Below, one piece after another: positions 1-10,721 of a stretch of DNA of 64,000 nt. The DNA comes from Sipunculus nudus (Eukaryota > Annelida > Sipuncula > Golfingiida > Sipunculidae): contig CM049306.1 in NCBI GenBank assembly GCA_026874595.1, forward strand, positions 21,871,019 to 21,935,018, given 5' to 3'. Below the pieces are notes generated by a model that was not told where the DNA came from, did not search any database, and was given only the letters and a program-made list of their open reading frames with translations. The position numbers and the translations under genes were made by a program. How positions within the stretch are numbered: position 1 is the stretch's first letter; the number at the start of each line of letters is the position of its first letter.

Positions 1-83
1 GGATGAACTTTGTCACATTATAACCTATTCTCGTTTATTACTACCTGCTTGGGTACACCTGTAATTCATAAAATAAAATAAAA

Positions 84-170
84 TCTAAAGGTGAGAAACC
101 TCTACTGGGACTCAACTACGTTGATGTAAGCAGACAAGAGTGGACTGGAAAGAGAATCAATGGTACTTTG
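84..170 (+). other. Short codon-conserved segment, copy 1
   Basis: Positions 108-137 read GLNYVDVSRQ in one frame. A second segment at 21035-21064 reads GLKYFDVSRQ. Across the last 27 bases there are eight differences, seven of them at third codon positions of that frame. Flanking bases also resemble each other, but less. It may be a relic of a repeated protein-coding element or an unrecognised exon. No splice sites clearly frame it, and it is not joined to the LDLR-family exons. The rest of 1-436 shows nothing recognisable. Confidence 0.35.
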
Positions 171-436
171 TGAAATTACAAAACATGAAGGGGGTATTGA
201 CGTTTCATGTAACAGCAAAGGATCTCCATTAAGTCAGTGAATAATGATGGATTGCACTTACAATGACTTGTGTCTTCAATTGGAATCAATGAAAGGTTTA
301 ATAGAGATAATGTTTAAAACCAGATGCTAGGTTGGCACTAGTCCAGCATTGTCGTTTAATGTCTTGCATAACGTGTTACATGAACACATCATTCCCTAAG
401 TACGATTAAATTAGACGTATATTAGACTAATTCTAT

Positions 437-472
437 CTCCTCTCTCTCTTTTTTTCTCTCTCTCTCTCTCTC

Positions 473-527
<55 letters not shown>
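437..527. repeat. Compound CT/CA/TA microsatellite
   Basis: Runs of CT, then CA, then TA dinucleotides lie just upstream of the LDLa exon acceptor. Open frames here are low-complexity artefacts. Confidence 0.95.
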
Positions 528-584
528 TGAATTGGTATATAATAATACATAATATGTTGACCAGGACCATTTTCACCTAAACAG

Positions 585-704
585 GCATATCCACCACATG
601 CAGCGGCTTTACTTGTAATGACGGCAGCTGTCTCCCGGCGGACCGGAAGTGTGACGGCAGAAAAGACTGTCCCAGGGGCGAAGACGAGGAAGGTTGTACT
701 CGCA
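585..704 (+). CDS. LDLR-family gene, exon a: LDLa module
   Basis: This exon encodes one LDL-receptor class A module, an extracellular calcium-dependent ligand-binding domain. Six cysteines are spaced as in the family (TC, FTC, GSC, RKC, KDC, EGC), and the acidic calcium box reads DCPRGEDEEGC. The exon lies between the acceptor CCTAAACAG and the donor GTAAGT. It is 120 nt long with phase 1 introns on both sides, the symmetric class typical of shuffled LDLa exons. The last base plus the first two of the next exon make an Asn codon, giving NTTC at the junction. Upstream exons, including the signal peptide and any further LDLa modules, must lie before the window. A compound CT/CA/TA microsatellite sits 60 bp upstream of the acceptor. 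The module identity is secure; which family member this is remains open. Confidence 0.9.
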
Positions 705-1176
705 GTAAGTCTGACAAAGCTTTGCTGTAGCTGTACGTTGTGAAACTGTTGTTTACGGTAATTGTAACCGTTATAATCAGGGGATATTTTGCCTGGATCT
801 TGAACCTTGTCTAAAATGTTCGAATACACCTGCTAATTATACTTGAAACACAGAAGGCTCGCTTTCCTGGAAAATGCTTTATGACACTTATAAATACTTT
901 TGAATTTTTTTTCTAAAACCTAATCAAAAATAGAAACCAAACCATCTCTCATTAGGCCTAACAAAAATATGCTTTTTATTGTTTATGTATACACATGTGA
1001 AAATATTTTTTTCTATTGTCAATGAAATATACTCCTAGATAAAATCTTCATCAGCTACAACTCCAGGATATAATAGTTTACGTTGTCCATTTTTACTTTA
1101 TAATGCAAAACAATTATGGAAATATAGAAATGGATAGACCAAAATACCGGCAGCCATATTAACTTATTGTCTATTT

Positions 1177-1395
1177 GGGGCCCGGACAGTCGAGGGGGTA
1201 AAACGCTCGGCTCTCTCCGCTGGCAACCCGGGTTCAATCCCCGGCGTGGCTTTGAGAGTGGGTTGAATTTACCCGTCCAAGGCCGGATATTTTACTCCGG
1301 GTTCTCAGGTTTCCTCCACCTCTGAACACTACCGAACGCCACCATATGAGCAATTGCGAGGGCCTCAATTATAATTATTAAATTAATTAAATAAA
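1177..1395 (+). mobile_element. tRNA-derived SINE
   Basis: The 5' part is tRNA-like: an A-box-like stretch near 1190-1207 and a good B box GGTTCAATCC at 1231-1240, together an RNA polymerase III internal promoter. After it comes a non-tRNA body containing a TCCGGGTTCTCAGGTTTCC block, as seen in several animal SINE families, and an AT-rich tail of TAAT/TAAA units near 1370-1395. It lies in an intron of the LDLR-family gene. Target-site duplications were not clear by eye, so the borders are approximate. Confidence 0.75.
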
Positions 1396-1974
1396 CTATT
1401 TGTATAATTTATGTAAAATAAATATGCTCATACTTTATTATTGTCTATTCATATTTTGGTAAACTGAGCCCAAATACGGTTAAAATGTGTCACATTTTTT
1501 TTTTTTGTTATAAGAAGAAATTGGTTTAAAGGTAATCAGAATAATTGGGGATATCATGGGTGTATGATAAAGAACTTTTCTTTTATATGAATGGAGCAAA
1601 GATCGAATGGAGTAACAAAAAATACCTCTGGCATTGACTGCCTAAATTAAGGAAACCAATGGAATCATGTGGTCAGTGACCACAAACATCCATCAAATTC
1701 TCAGTGGGCACACAGCTGTCACGATCCAACAACCCCGTCCCAGGTCATCTTCAAAACAAAGCCGCAGATGTATACAAATGAATAGCTCCATTATAATATA
1801 TTGATATATGTCAGAATGGGAAAAAAACCTTTGAATTACGAATATATTAGGGTCATACAGATTATCTTCAACATTTAAGGGACCTAACCCAATTGATAGC
1901 GCCCTGATAGGCAACAGACATGTTCCATTAAAAATGGAGAATACAAACCTTGTATATTTCTTTTATGATTCCAG

Positions 1975-2275
1975 ATACGACATGCTCGGATCCCAGCTTC
2001 TGTTCTCACATCTGCAGGACTCTTCCTGACGGGAAATTCAACTGTAGTTGTCGTCCTGGATACCAAGTTGATCCTAAAGATCAGACGAACTGTATCGCAC
2101 GCGGTGAGGGACCGCGTCTCTTGTTCAGTGCCAGGAAGGATATTTTTTCCCTTGAACTGAGGTCGGGCAACGCAAGCATTGTCAAGAGAAACCTGAAAAG
2201 TGCCGTTGGTCTGGGAGTGGATGTGAGGAGAAGCATTCTGTATTGGAGTGATGTCACTGAGGGCACAATTAGCAG
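1975..2275 (+). CDS. LDLR-family gene, exon b: EGF module plus first propeller blade
   Basis: The first ~40 residues form an EGF-like module with six cysteines (TTC, SFC, HIC, FNC, SC, TNC) ending in GYQVDPKDQTNC. The next stretch starts the YWTD beta-propeller: LLFSARKDIFSLEL is the usual strand after the EGF, and ILYWSDVTEGTISR is the first YWTD-type motif. The acceptor is TTTTATGATTCCAG. The donor AG|GTCTGA is weaker than its neighbours, but this join keeps the frame (phase 2) and gives a family-like TISR-to-VLVRGL linker. In LDLR, VLDLR and LRP proteins this EGF-propeller pair acts in acid-dependent ligand release. The length (301 nt) and order fit the family. Confidence 0.9.
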
Positions 2276-2799
2276 GTCTGATTATTTAAAAAAGTTACTT
2301 AAATTTTGTTTTACATTCAAAAAGGTTCAATTTTATGCTTGAATAATGTTAAATGTAAAAGTGTTTATAACGTATACTATATATGGCTTTCAAGAACGTA
2401 AATTGAGCGAAATTTCGTATATTATAGACGCTCAGGTTTTGGGGTAAAGCGTTAAATTCTGCCTTTAGGACCTTGAGGATCAAAGTTTGCCTTGTAGCGT
2501 GCATGCAGTCACCGACCATTGCCAGCTGTTTAAGACAAACCGGTCTGTTGTAGGCTTTTTATGGCAACACTGCGCCGACATATATATATACCCCTATATT
2601 TCACTATTATCAAATAATAATATTATTATAAAATTTTTAATCATATTATGATGTGATAATGACATAAAATACTAATTATAAATAAGCCTTCACAATGTGA
2701 CACATTCCTCCCTTCAGGTCGCTGTTAATTAAGATGGGACTCTCCAATAAATTGTCCTTAGCTCCCCTGATTCTTCACATTTTCTTCCTATTGAGAGAA

Positions 2800-2801
<2 letters not shown>

Positions 2802-2871
<70 letters not shown>
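2802..2871. repeat. AT microsatellite
   Basis: About 35 uninterrupted AT units in an intron. Confidence 0.97.
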
Positions 2872-2875
<4 letters not shown>

Positions 2876-3031
2876 ATTTACGGGTTGCAAATTAAAGCAG
2901 ACTGAACTATCTGTCTGATGAAGCGTGCTTTTCTAGCGAAGTTTGGAACGCCGGACATGTGCACCACCAATATACGTTCGAACCCGTGATTGGGCCAATA
3001 TAATCCCCTGAGCAAAATGGTTAAGTATCAA

Positions 3032-3050
3032 TGGGGGGCTCGTCCGGGAT
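3032..3050 (+). other. Orphan tRNA-Pro-like primer-binding site
   Basis: The 19 bases TGGGGGGCTCGTCCGGGAT match the complement of a proline tRNA 3' end, as used by many retroelements, except for one extra G. The bases just before end in TATCA, compatible with an LTR end in CA plus one base. No second LTR or gag is recognisable after it, so it is probably the remnant of a truncated LTR element within the intron. Compare the site after the LTR at 42331. Confidence 0.45.
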
Positions 3051-3378
3051 GAAATCAAACTTTGGGGACTTCTTTTTGAAGAAATTGGATTTAAGCGCCA
3101 CCTATTAAACTAAAAGGCGTGACTCCCGGCTTTATAATCTCGTGCTTTTACGGAAACGGACTAATATTTTCCGCGAAACACAATGTTTACGTAACAAAAA
3201 TGTGTGTGTGTGTGTTTTGCAGATGTTGTATAATAAAGTTCACCAACACTATATTCCACTTAGAACATTTGACATTGCTGCTGCTAAAAAAAGATGTGAA
3301 ACAATAACATTATGATGCTGTGTATCCTTAGGGAACATATTAAAAAAAATATTTTTTCATTATAAGTCTGAGGTTTAG

Positions 3379-3585
3379 GAACTCGTCAGCCAAGGAACAG
3401 GTACTAGTTCGGGGCCTGGGGACACCTGACGGTCTGGCACTGGACTGGGTCCACCGGAACCTGTATTGGACCGATACAGAGTCTGACAACATCAGTGTCA
3501 TCAATGTTGTATCAAAGAAGAGTTCCGTACTAATCAGTTCCGGTCTCGAAGAGCCCAGAGCAATCGTTGTTGACCCACGTAACGG
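3379..3585 (+). CDS. LDLR-family gene, exon c: YWTD propeller blade
   Basis: The exon continues the beta-propeller. It contains the hallmark TPDGLALDWVHRNLYWTDT followed by GLEEPRAIVVDPRNG, both strongly typical of LDLR/LRP propellers. The acceptor is GAGGTTTAG, and the donor is a canonical GTAAGT. It is entered and left in phase 2, and both joins rebuild codons that fit (Arg-Asn at the start, Gly-Trp at the end). No stop or frameshift is seen. The minus-strand open frame across the same bases is a shadow. The following intron carries a hAT-like element. Confidence 0.92.
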
Positions 3586-3660
3586 GTAAGTGGAATCTGT
3601 CGTTTCAGGGACGGACCTGTGATTTTTGAGAAGGGCATTTTTATGTTTAAAAGTCTGTAT

Positions 3661-3743
3661 CAGTGGCGTATCCAGGATTTGAAAATAGAGGGGGCGCAGC
3701 CCCAAAGTCGGGAAAGGGGGCTGTTCTGCGTCTTTTAAACATG

Positions 3744-3780
<37 letters not shown>

Positions 3781-4005
3781 TATATATTAATACTTTTTTT
3801 CTAAATTATATTGATATTCCACAAAGCCCTATTAGTAGGAAGCAAGCACATTAAAACTTGTTTGAACACACTGCGTGGCTGTTAAATTTTCTCCTACTAA
3901 ACATGTAAAATATTGTTAGCTCGTGCATAATTATTATGATTATTATATGTAATTTCGTAAGGTATCTAGTTCAAGTTGTTTATTATGTTAACCGTGGGAC
4001 CCTCA

Positions 4006-4057
<52 letters not shown>

Positions 4058-5227
4058 GCATTATTTTAACAACAGAAAAATACATGCATCAATAAGTGTA
4101 GTGTTGTAACTTATTTGTAACTTTTAAGTAGAAGATGATGTAAAAAAATTGAAATGGATTAACTATTATATGTCATTGCATCTGTCAAAGGATACTACAT
4201 CTATTTTTCATGTAGAGCTTCTGATAATGAATTCCATAATAAATTTGTAATATATTTTTGCAGAAATTAGGTTCGAACATAGCCATTTGGAGTTAAAAAG
4301 AAATAAAGATAGCCTTACCTGAGGTAATTAAAGTACATAAACACAAGAAATAATAGAAGTGAAAAAATGCTCATTGACTGTTTTTTGCATACCATTTTCA
4401 GGTTTATATTATTATTCAAAATGCAGCTTTCTGACATAAATCCTGGCCATCTAGCTCCAGAGACAGTAGCTGGGTATTTAGAGGTGATTTTATTTACCCC
4501 AGAGTCAAGAAACCGGATGCTTTCATATAGTCTTTTGGTGTATTCCAGGGTAAATTTTAAAATGAGGCATAGCAAGCGTCTAGTGAAAGTACAAATAGCT
4601 TGCATGGATTGTTTAACATTTTTTGGCCATCCACGATCATGTAACAGAACAATCAAATGGGGGTTGGGAGACTTCACTTCTGCACACAAACAAAATAGAA
4701 AAGAGAGACGGTAAAAAATGAGAGAAATGTGTATGTATATAATCCCTCTACTGTTTAGATTTATTTTAGAAATTTTCAAAGTCTGAAACTCTTCAATTTA
4801 CATTACGAACAATATCTTGCTAAGCTTTTGTTCTTTCTTCACAAAATTTCAACAAATACAACAAAACTAAACTAGTTTCTCTTGAGGTCAATAGGAACCT
4901 TAAGAACTGATAATAAATATAAATTATTATATAAGATATATATATGTATATATCTGTATTTACATTACAGACAAGATCTTTCTTGTTTTTCTTCTTTCTT
5001 TTCTGTATGGGAATAACATTACCATAACCGCGCATAGAGAAACGTGAAAATATTTTTTCTACTTAAAACGCCATATTTTATATCTGTGTGTGCATATTCA
5101 ATTGAAATAACATAAAATAAATTTGAGTTAACAAACATAACACTTGCCAGAAGTTGACTGGTATAAGTGTTAGCAGAATTTTAGGGGGGCGCGCGCCCCT
5201 TTGCGCCCCCCTATGAATACGCCCCTG
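3661..5227. mobile_element. hAT-like DNA element in intron
   Basis: The left end is CAGTGGCGTATCCAGG, and the right end, read on the opposite strand, is CAGGGGCGTATTCATAG. They match at 12 of the first 14 bases and are followed on both sides by G-rich GGGGGCGCA blocks. The CAG(T/G)GGCGTATCCA start is typical of hAT-like elements. Five bases, TGTAT, repeat directly at 3656-3660 and 5228-5232; hAT normally makes 8 bp, so this is imperfect. Inside are AT microsatellites (3748-3776, 4006-4055) and open frames of up to 154 codons (4315-4779, minus) that I do not recognise as transposase. It looks non-autonomous. Confidence 0.55.
4006..4055. repeat. AT microsatellite
   Basis: About 24 AT units inside the hAT-like element. 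Confidence 0.95.
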
Positions 5228-5579
5228 TGTATACAGTTTACATTGAATTTATATTTCGTTTTTGCATTTCTGTAAAAGTTTGTGTTAGATTCACAAAAGA
5301 TAACCACTCAGACATTATCTAGAACCCATGAGTTTCGAAAGTATATGACAAGATTACGGTTATATTATGTATCACATATGCTATGTGTTTAATGCTGTAT
5401 TTTATAATTATACAAATACGAATATAGGTAATACATTTAAACATCTAGATACATCATGCTTTAAAAACTGAATCGTAAGTCGGAATGTAAGATCATAATC
5501 AAGCATTCGTCTAAGCTAATGTATACATTTAGCTTTAGAAGATAAAACAATTTTAAAATAAAATTCTAAAACTATTTAG

Positions 5580-5695
5580 CTGGATGTACTGGACTGACTG
5601 GGGAACATCGAGGATTGAGAGGGCAGGAATGGACGGATCAGACAGAAAAGTCCTCTTAAACGAGGGCCTGCAGTGGCCAAATGGTCTGACCATCG
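5580..5695 (+). CDS. LDLR-family gene, exon d: YWTD propeller blade
   Basis: The exon encodes [20 protein letters not shown] followed by [17 protein letters not shown]. This is the classic YWTDWG blade and the WPNGLT strand of the next blade. The acceptor is ACTATTTAG, and the donor GTGAGT is canonical. It is entered in phase 2 and left in phase 1; the first base completes a Gly codon with the preceding exon. Upstream in the intron is ~350 bp of AT-rich unique sequence, then the hAT-like element end at 5227. Confidence 0.92.
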
Positions 5696-6092
5696 GTGAG
5701 TCATTCACAATCTTCAAGTCTCTCCTACAGGATAAACTGTTACATTTTGTTCTTCATGCATGGAGTTAGAAAACGGAATCTCATCAACAGTTTTTACAGT
5801 GCAAAATAAAGATGACGAATATAGTAAACTTACGTAGTAAAGCTACCAGTCCTACTAAATTGTCCTTATTTTCGTAATTATTTCGAAGCTACATATCGTT
5901 GATACCTGAATTCTATTTAAACAGCCCAATGAGTCCTTTCACAGGATTTAAACAGAGGTTATTTAATAGAACACAAGTGTTTTATTTTAGCTACACAACG
6001 CGCCTGGAGCTATTGGTAATTGAAGTGCATATATAAAAACAAAATAAAATTCTACGTTAATCGAGCATTTAAATTTACAAACTTGATTTTAG

Positions 6093-6229
6093 ATTACGGG
6101 TCCAATCAGTTGTTTTGGATCGATGCACGACTTGACGTCATCGGAACGTCAGACTTAGACGGCAACAACCAGCGCAACCTGGTGAACGACCCACTTCTTG
6201 GTCACCCGTTTGCAATCGCTGCTTTTGAG
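6093..6229 (+). CDS. LDLR-family gene, exon e: propeller blade (FWID variant)
   Basis: The exon encodes DYGSNQLFWIDARLDVIGTS, then DLDGNNQRNLVND and GHPFAIAAFE. The YWTD position reads FWID; blade 5 is commonly a YWVD/FWID variant in this family, and HPF.IA.FE is the conserved follow-on. The acceptor is TTGATTTTAG, and the donor GTACTT is acceptable. It is entered in phase 1 (completing Asp) and left in phase 0. All joins keep one open frame. Confidence 0.92.
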
Positions 6230-6771
6230 GTACTTATTTTTATAGGGAAAAGAGAATTTTATTAAGGACAAAATGATGTTAAGTATGATATTCACCAATA
6301 GGCCATAATGCATCAATGTGAAAGATATTGCCCATTTATTTATAAATAATGTAAGCTGGGCCTCATTTTGTGATGTGTGCCTTTACATTTCTAGGGGTCA
6401 CTACTTTACTGTACATTTTAAAAATGTAAACGTTGTGTCGTGAAAGGTTGACTTGTGATTTCAATGGCAGACACTTACTGAGGGTAACTCTCTACTGCTA
6501 CGGGCAGTCTAACAGTATTGTACAGGTACAAATTTATAATATATTTGTAACATGTTTGCTATTTTATTACTTGTTTGTGATTTATGTACTTTTGTGATGT
6601 TATTGTACTTTTAAGAGTAATATTTGTGAAAACAATGTGTTTCACACAATACTGACTGGAATATATGTACATCATCGGATAATGAATCAATGGAGGTTAA
6701 TTTGTTTATGTTTCATCATTGAGATTTGTTTTATTCTGACATGGTGAATACAAAGTAAGAGTCTGTTACAG

Positions 6772-6916
6772 GACTATTTATACTGGAGCGACTGGAAGCA
6801 ATCCAAGATCTTCAGGACAAATAAAAGAACGTTATCTTCGATCGACGCCATCACCACTCACATTAGTAATTCTCCAATGGACATAAAGGTCTTCCAAGTC
6901 GCCGCTCAGCCGCCAG
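6772..6916 (+). CDS. LDLR-family gene, exon f: last propeller blade
   Basis: The exon starts with DYLYWSDWKQSKIFRTNK, the fifth YWTD-type motif seen, and ends with SPMDIKVFQVAAQPP. That ending corresponds to the MDI..F....QP strand that closes the six-bladed propeller just before the C-terminal EGF module. The acceptor GTCTGTTACAG and donor GTAAGC are both good. It is entered in phase 0 and left in phase 1, which matches the next candidate exon at 7394. Confidence 0.9.
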
Positions 6917-7393
6917 GTAAGCAGATAAAAATAGAAAAGAAAGGTAGCCTATAAGGCTATAGATTCTGATTTTTATTTTATTTTTTTTTTTTGCTGCATG
7001 TTAAATATAAGTTAATCTGTAAACAAATAAACCCGTAGTTACAGGATATCAGCACAGTAGGTGATGTGCTACTGATATGCTTCTTAAAGCAAAAGTCTCA
7101 TGATACCAATTTGTTTATTATCTAACCAGGATATAGTTTTATATTTAAATGACTCGTCTTCAGACTTACGGTTACTATTTGTTACAAAAGTGCTGCATCC
7201 TACCTGAACTTCCTACCTAAAACATTCATTTAGAGAAACAACAATTTTTCATCTTGTAATATAATTCATTGATGTCTTACACACACACGCAATATATATA
7301 TATATATATATTATGTGTGTGTTAATGAGAAATGGATTATATAGGGCATAATCACCGACGCGATTAGCACAACTGCTATTATTTTATTTGAAG

Positions 7394-7548
7394 CGAGGGA
7401 CAGGTGTGTACGGAATGGAGGATGTTCAAATCTCTGTCTGCCTTCCCCGACCGGAGGTGCGACTTGCGCATGAGCACCATCCTTTGTTCTTGGTGATGAC
7501 GGGCGTCAATGCAGGAAATCATCTAGGACACAAGAACGTCTTGAATAA
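7394..7548 (+). CDS. LDLR-family gene, exon g: closing EGF module interrupted by TGA at Cys5
   Basis: After the acceptor TTTTATTTGAAG, in the frame demanded by phase 1, the sequence reads ARDRCVRNGGCSNLCLPSP, TGGATCA, TGA, then APSFVLGDDGRQC and a short tail to TAA at 7546-7548. NGGCSNLCLPSP is the standard EGF that closes an LDLR-type propeller. The TGA (7471-7473) falls exactly where the fifth cysteine of the C-x-C pair should be, one base from TGC or TGT, and the sixth cysteine follows at normal spacing. No good splice donor is visible between the last cysteine and the TAA, so this may be the final exon. Alternatives are a nonsense allele, a sequencing error, a decaying exon, or, least likely, a recoded TGA. 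Confidence 0.7.
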
Positions 7549-7869
7549 CATGTCAACTACTTTCTTTTAAATTCTATGTATTGGAGTGTAACAATTATTT
7601 CATTATTAAGATTTTATTTAAATGACATTACATTGAAGTGTTTTTATTTCGGAATGAGTACATTTACGTTATGTATTCTGGGCTGAAATAAGGAAAGAAA
7701 GAAAATTAATATATATATATATTGTCGGGTCTCTGATATATTTGTGCATGCCTCTTCAGCACAATCAGATGTAAGATGTTCATCATCAAGGTAAAATACA
7801 AGATGTACTTTTTTCTTTTAAAAAAAACTTCCGTACAATATATATTCAGTCTCCTTTGCTTCACTGAAC

Positions 7870-7875
7870 AATAAA
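7870..7875 (+). terminator. Possible polyadenylation signal
   Basis: An AATAAA hexamer lies 320 bp after the in-frame TAA of exon g. A T/G-rich stretch follows. It would fit a gene end here, but in AT-rich DNA a hexamer alone is weak evidence. Confidence 0.3.
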
Positions 7876-7997
7876 GCCATGTGAATTGTAAATGTGCCTA
7901 AGACTTCGCTCTACGCTACGGTAAACAAGTTTATCAGTTTACTCTTCATTTAGGGTTTAACAACTTAACCTAATTTGACTGAATTTCCTGTTGTAAG

Positions 7998-8236
7998 GCA
8001 GAGAGACCGGTCCAGACACCATAAACGTAGCCAAAAGTCGTTCTCTACTTGTGGCTGGTCTTCTAGATTACAATTCCAGACATGATTTTAAACAAAATCC
8101 GCAAAAATCCCTGGCCACCTATCTCCTCTGCCTCCAGGATGGATCACCGCGAACTTGCCCAGAAATGGCAAACGATACATCAATAAAAGTTCACGTACCA
8201 TGCAAACCTTGTTTGGCTCGTCGGCCTTGCAAGTAA
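7998..8236 (+). CDS. Weak exon candidate, unidentified
   Basis: An open frame follows an acceptor-like CCTGTTGTAAG and runs to TAA at 8234-8236. If spliced there it would be entered in phase 1, the phase at which the LDLR-family exon f ends. The peptide contains DTINVAKSRSLLVAGLLDY and a cysteine-rich end (VPCKPCLARRPCK). It matches no domain I recognise, and no transmembrane segment or NPxY motif is present. The phase agreement has a one-in-three chance of being accidental. Confidence 0.18.
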
Positions 8237-10410
8237 TGGATACAAACGACTAGGTGTGAAAACAAGGATTAACCAATGGTCCTGTTTTCTTTTCCGATAT
8301 ACATTAATCATGACTATAGCCCTTATTTCTTGCTGGTATTGTATAAAATGTACTTTGTTACGCTCTGCCTTGCTGGCAAGTATTTCTCTTATGACCAAAT
8401 TTTGTTGTTAACTTGTTTATTTTTTCTTTTCAATAGCCTGAGTGCTTTCAAGGCCAAACCAAATTTCCCTGTACTTTTAAATTTTTCAGTGACTTCATCT
8501 TGTTGAATTTCACAGGCTTCATCAGTCTTGCATTATTCATGCATAGATAAAATGCTAATTTATTCACATGTGATAGTTTAATATTATTATAAGAATAAAA
8601 AAAATGAATTACAGTATGCACCCATTAGGAGCAAGCCATTGTTTACTTAAAATGTCATTTTATCAGGAATGACGCGTAATTTAGCTGAATTTTGACAAAA
8701 AAATAGCATGTACGTATAGAGTTATCTATATCACACACCCATTCAATTCCAATTTCATCATAAAAAATATTAGTTGAATTAGTACATAACTGAAACACAG
8801 AATATTACTAGAGATTGAATAGCATAAACACTATTGGTTGTTTATTCCTATATGAATTATGATTATGATCGTCCTCCCATTAGAACAGGTTGAGAGCCTG
8901 CCAAGAGGAATACCTCGGGAACCTAAACCAGACAGATTCCTTTTGGAAAGATATATCATCGTATAAAAGTAAGAAAAGTTCGGGTAAACGAGTCAATGCA
9001 ATGGCTTTTGCAAAGTATGAACATATCTAAAAATTATTAAATCTACATATCCAGATAATTCATAGGTTTAGGGACACTGACTACTAGTTTATGTATATTT
9101 CTGGAATTTCACTGAACGAATACTTTATCATAACGCTGAGAATGATTGCACAGGAACCAACAGGATGTCATTAACAGTCAGTAATTTAACTGGTTAAAAT
9201 TACCATCCCGTCTTTACATTTGCATTTGGACAGCCGAGTTGTGCACGAAATGTACTAGTTTTAGGTTTTGTGTTTTCTAATTTAATCTATAACAAATTAC
9301 CCAACGGGCAGAAGTTGAATGATTAATACATTTAAAAAAATATTTTTTGGTCAATTTTCATTATGCAGACTTGAGTCCCTTTCAAACAGTGTATTCAAAG
9401 AATCAACCACAGTAAATTGTCACGAGGTTTCCCAAGCACACATAATACGAAGAATTAAACCAATCTGTTGCACCTGGACTGCAACAATTGACAAGAAAGA
9501 AAAATATATTTCATCTCCATATCACCATTGATTCTGTTTTGGAATAAGGTTCATGCATCACCGTAAAGTATGTAATTCTACATTGGTGTAGTTTTAAGAA
9601 TGCCGGGGTACCAGGATCCCCTAATTAAGGCTTCTATGTATTGTAACACGCTTCAATAACACGGGTTCACCGTGTCAGTTACTAAACAAATGCTGCCCTA
9701 ATGAGCATGAATGGGGATGCCGGTATCTTTATACCTTTTAAATTTAACAGTCTAACAACCAAGGAAGGACATATAACACCAGTTAATTAAACTTGTATTA
9801 GCTATCAAGAAGCTTATTTTTTATGCTTATAAATTAGGAAGTCTGACGAGCGGCTTAGAAAATGACTACTCGAGCTCATTAAACCAGTTGTAAAAACTCC
9901 ATAAATTCTTATTAAAATCAGCAAGGATTACGTTTAATTTAAGAAATTGATAACTAAGATGAGGCGCTCACAGTAAATCCTCCAATTAGGAAAGACAATG
10001 CATATCAAATACCAACCTAAAAAAATACAATTAAAGCAGAATCCTTGCACTTAAGAGTGGATTACTGAATCATGAATTATATCTTGTACAAAATTCTGAA
10101 CCAACGTCTATTTTGCATGGTTCGATTTATATATCATTCCCGGTTTCTGTTCACATTTAATCTCGGTGGAAATTATGGATTATAAAACAAACTTCAATTT
10201 TAAAGAAACTGAATGAAATTTGTTGAGGCGTTTTCTCATCATCGAGCCAGACCAGTATTCAATTCTTATGCTTAAATCTGATTTAAACGTACAACGGAGG
10301 GATATGTGTTTGACCTGATTTTAGTTTGAGTTGTCGTGCTCGCTTTTATCAAATTTATTCTATTATGACAGGTTGCGTTCTTTATTCTCATAACATTATC
10401 TTAATATCAG

Positions 10411-10721
10411 GTGCACATAGGTATACAAAAAATCCATTATCTGGCGTGTATGAACACGCAAACTCAATGGATTCATCATTTATCGGCTCTACCCTCCAGA
10501 AGGCGATCCCGTATACCAGTTACTCTAATTTTGCAATGGAAAAGAATCCTTTAAAACGCTTCATTGGTCCCGATTACTTCAAGAATATAAGCGTTCCTTT
10601 CGTGGGTGATATCATCAGCGTCCACAAACTTTTATCAAAATGTCATAATTATTTAATAAGTAAAGGGACAAACAGACATAAACACCAAAGAATTAACCAA
10701 CCAACTGTGATTAAGAAGTAA
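10411..10721 (+). CDS. Candidate terminal exon, unidentified
   Basis: A 103-codon open stretch follows an acceptor-like CTTAATATCAG and ends at TAA 10719-10721, in phase 1. It is long for this AT-rich DNA and has a mixed, protein-like composition (HRYTKNPLSGVYEHANSMDS, then SFIGSTLQKAIPY). A cytoplasmic tail of a receptor would be one reading, but it has no clear NPxY motif. The open frame extends 5' to 10326 without the acceptor. No homologue is recognised. Confidence 0.25.

Larger units (their letters stand above)
705..7393 (+). other. Introns of the LDLR-family gene
   Basis: Introns are 705-1974, 2276-3378, 3586-5579, 5696-6092, 6230-6771 and 6917-7393. They are AT-rich, with the insertions listed separately: a SINE at 1177-1395, an AT microsatellite at 2802-2871, a tRNA-Pro-like primer site at 3032-3050, and a hAT-like element at 3661-5227. 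The remaining intron sequence shows nothing recognisable. Confidence 0.8.

Noticed and set aside
1177-1255. A functional tRNA gene
   Set aside because: Only the A/B-box region is tRNA-like; the cloverleaf arms do not pair well and a SINE body follows.
2910-2960. Hammerhead-ribozyme-like core CTGATGA near 2917
   Set aside because: The required GAAA after stem II is replaced by GAAG, and stem II cannot form more than about two pairs.
4315-4779. 154-codon minus-strand ORF as a transposase
   Set aside because: No catalytic motif is recognised, and the opposite strand is equally open.
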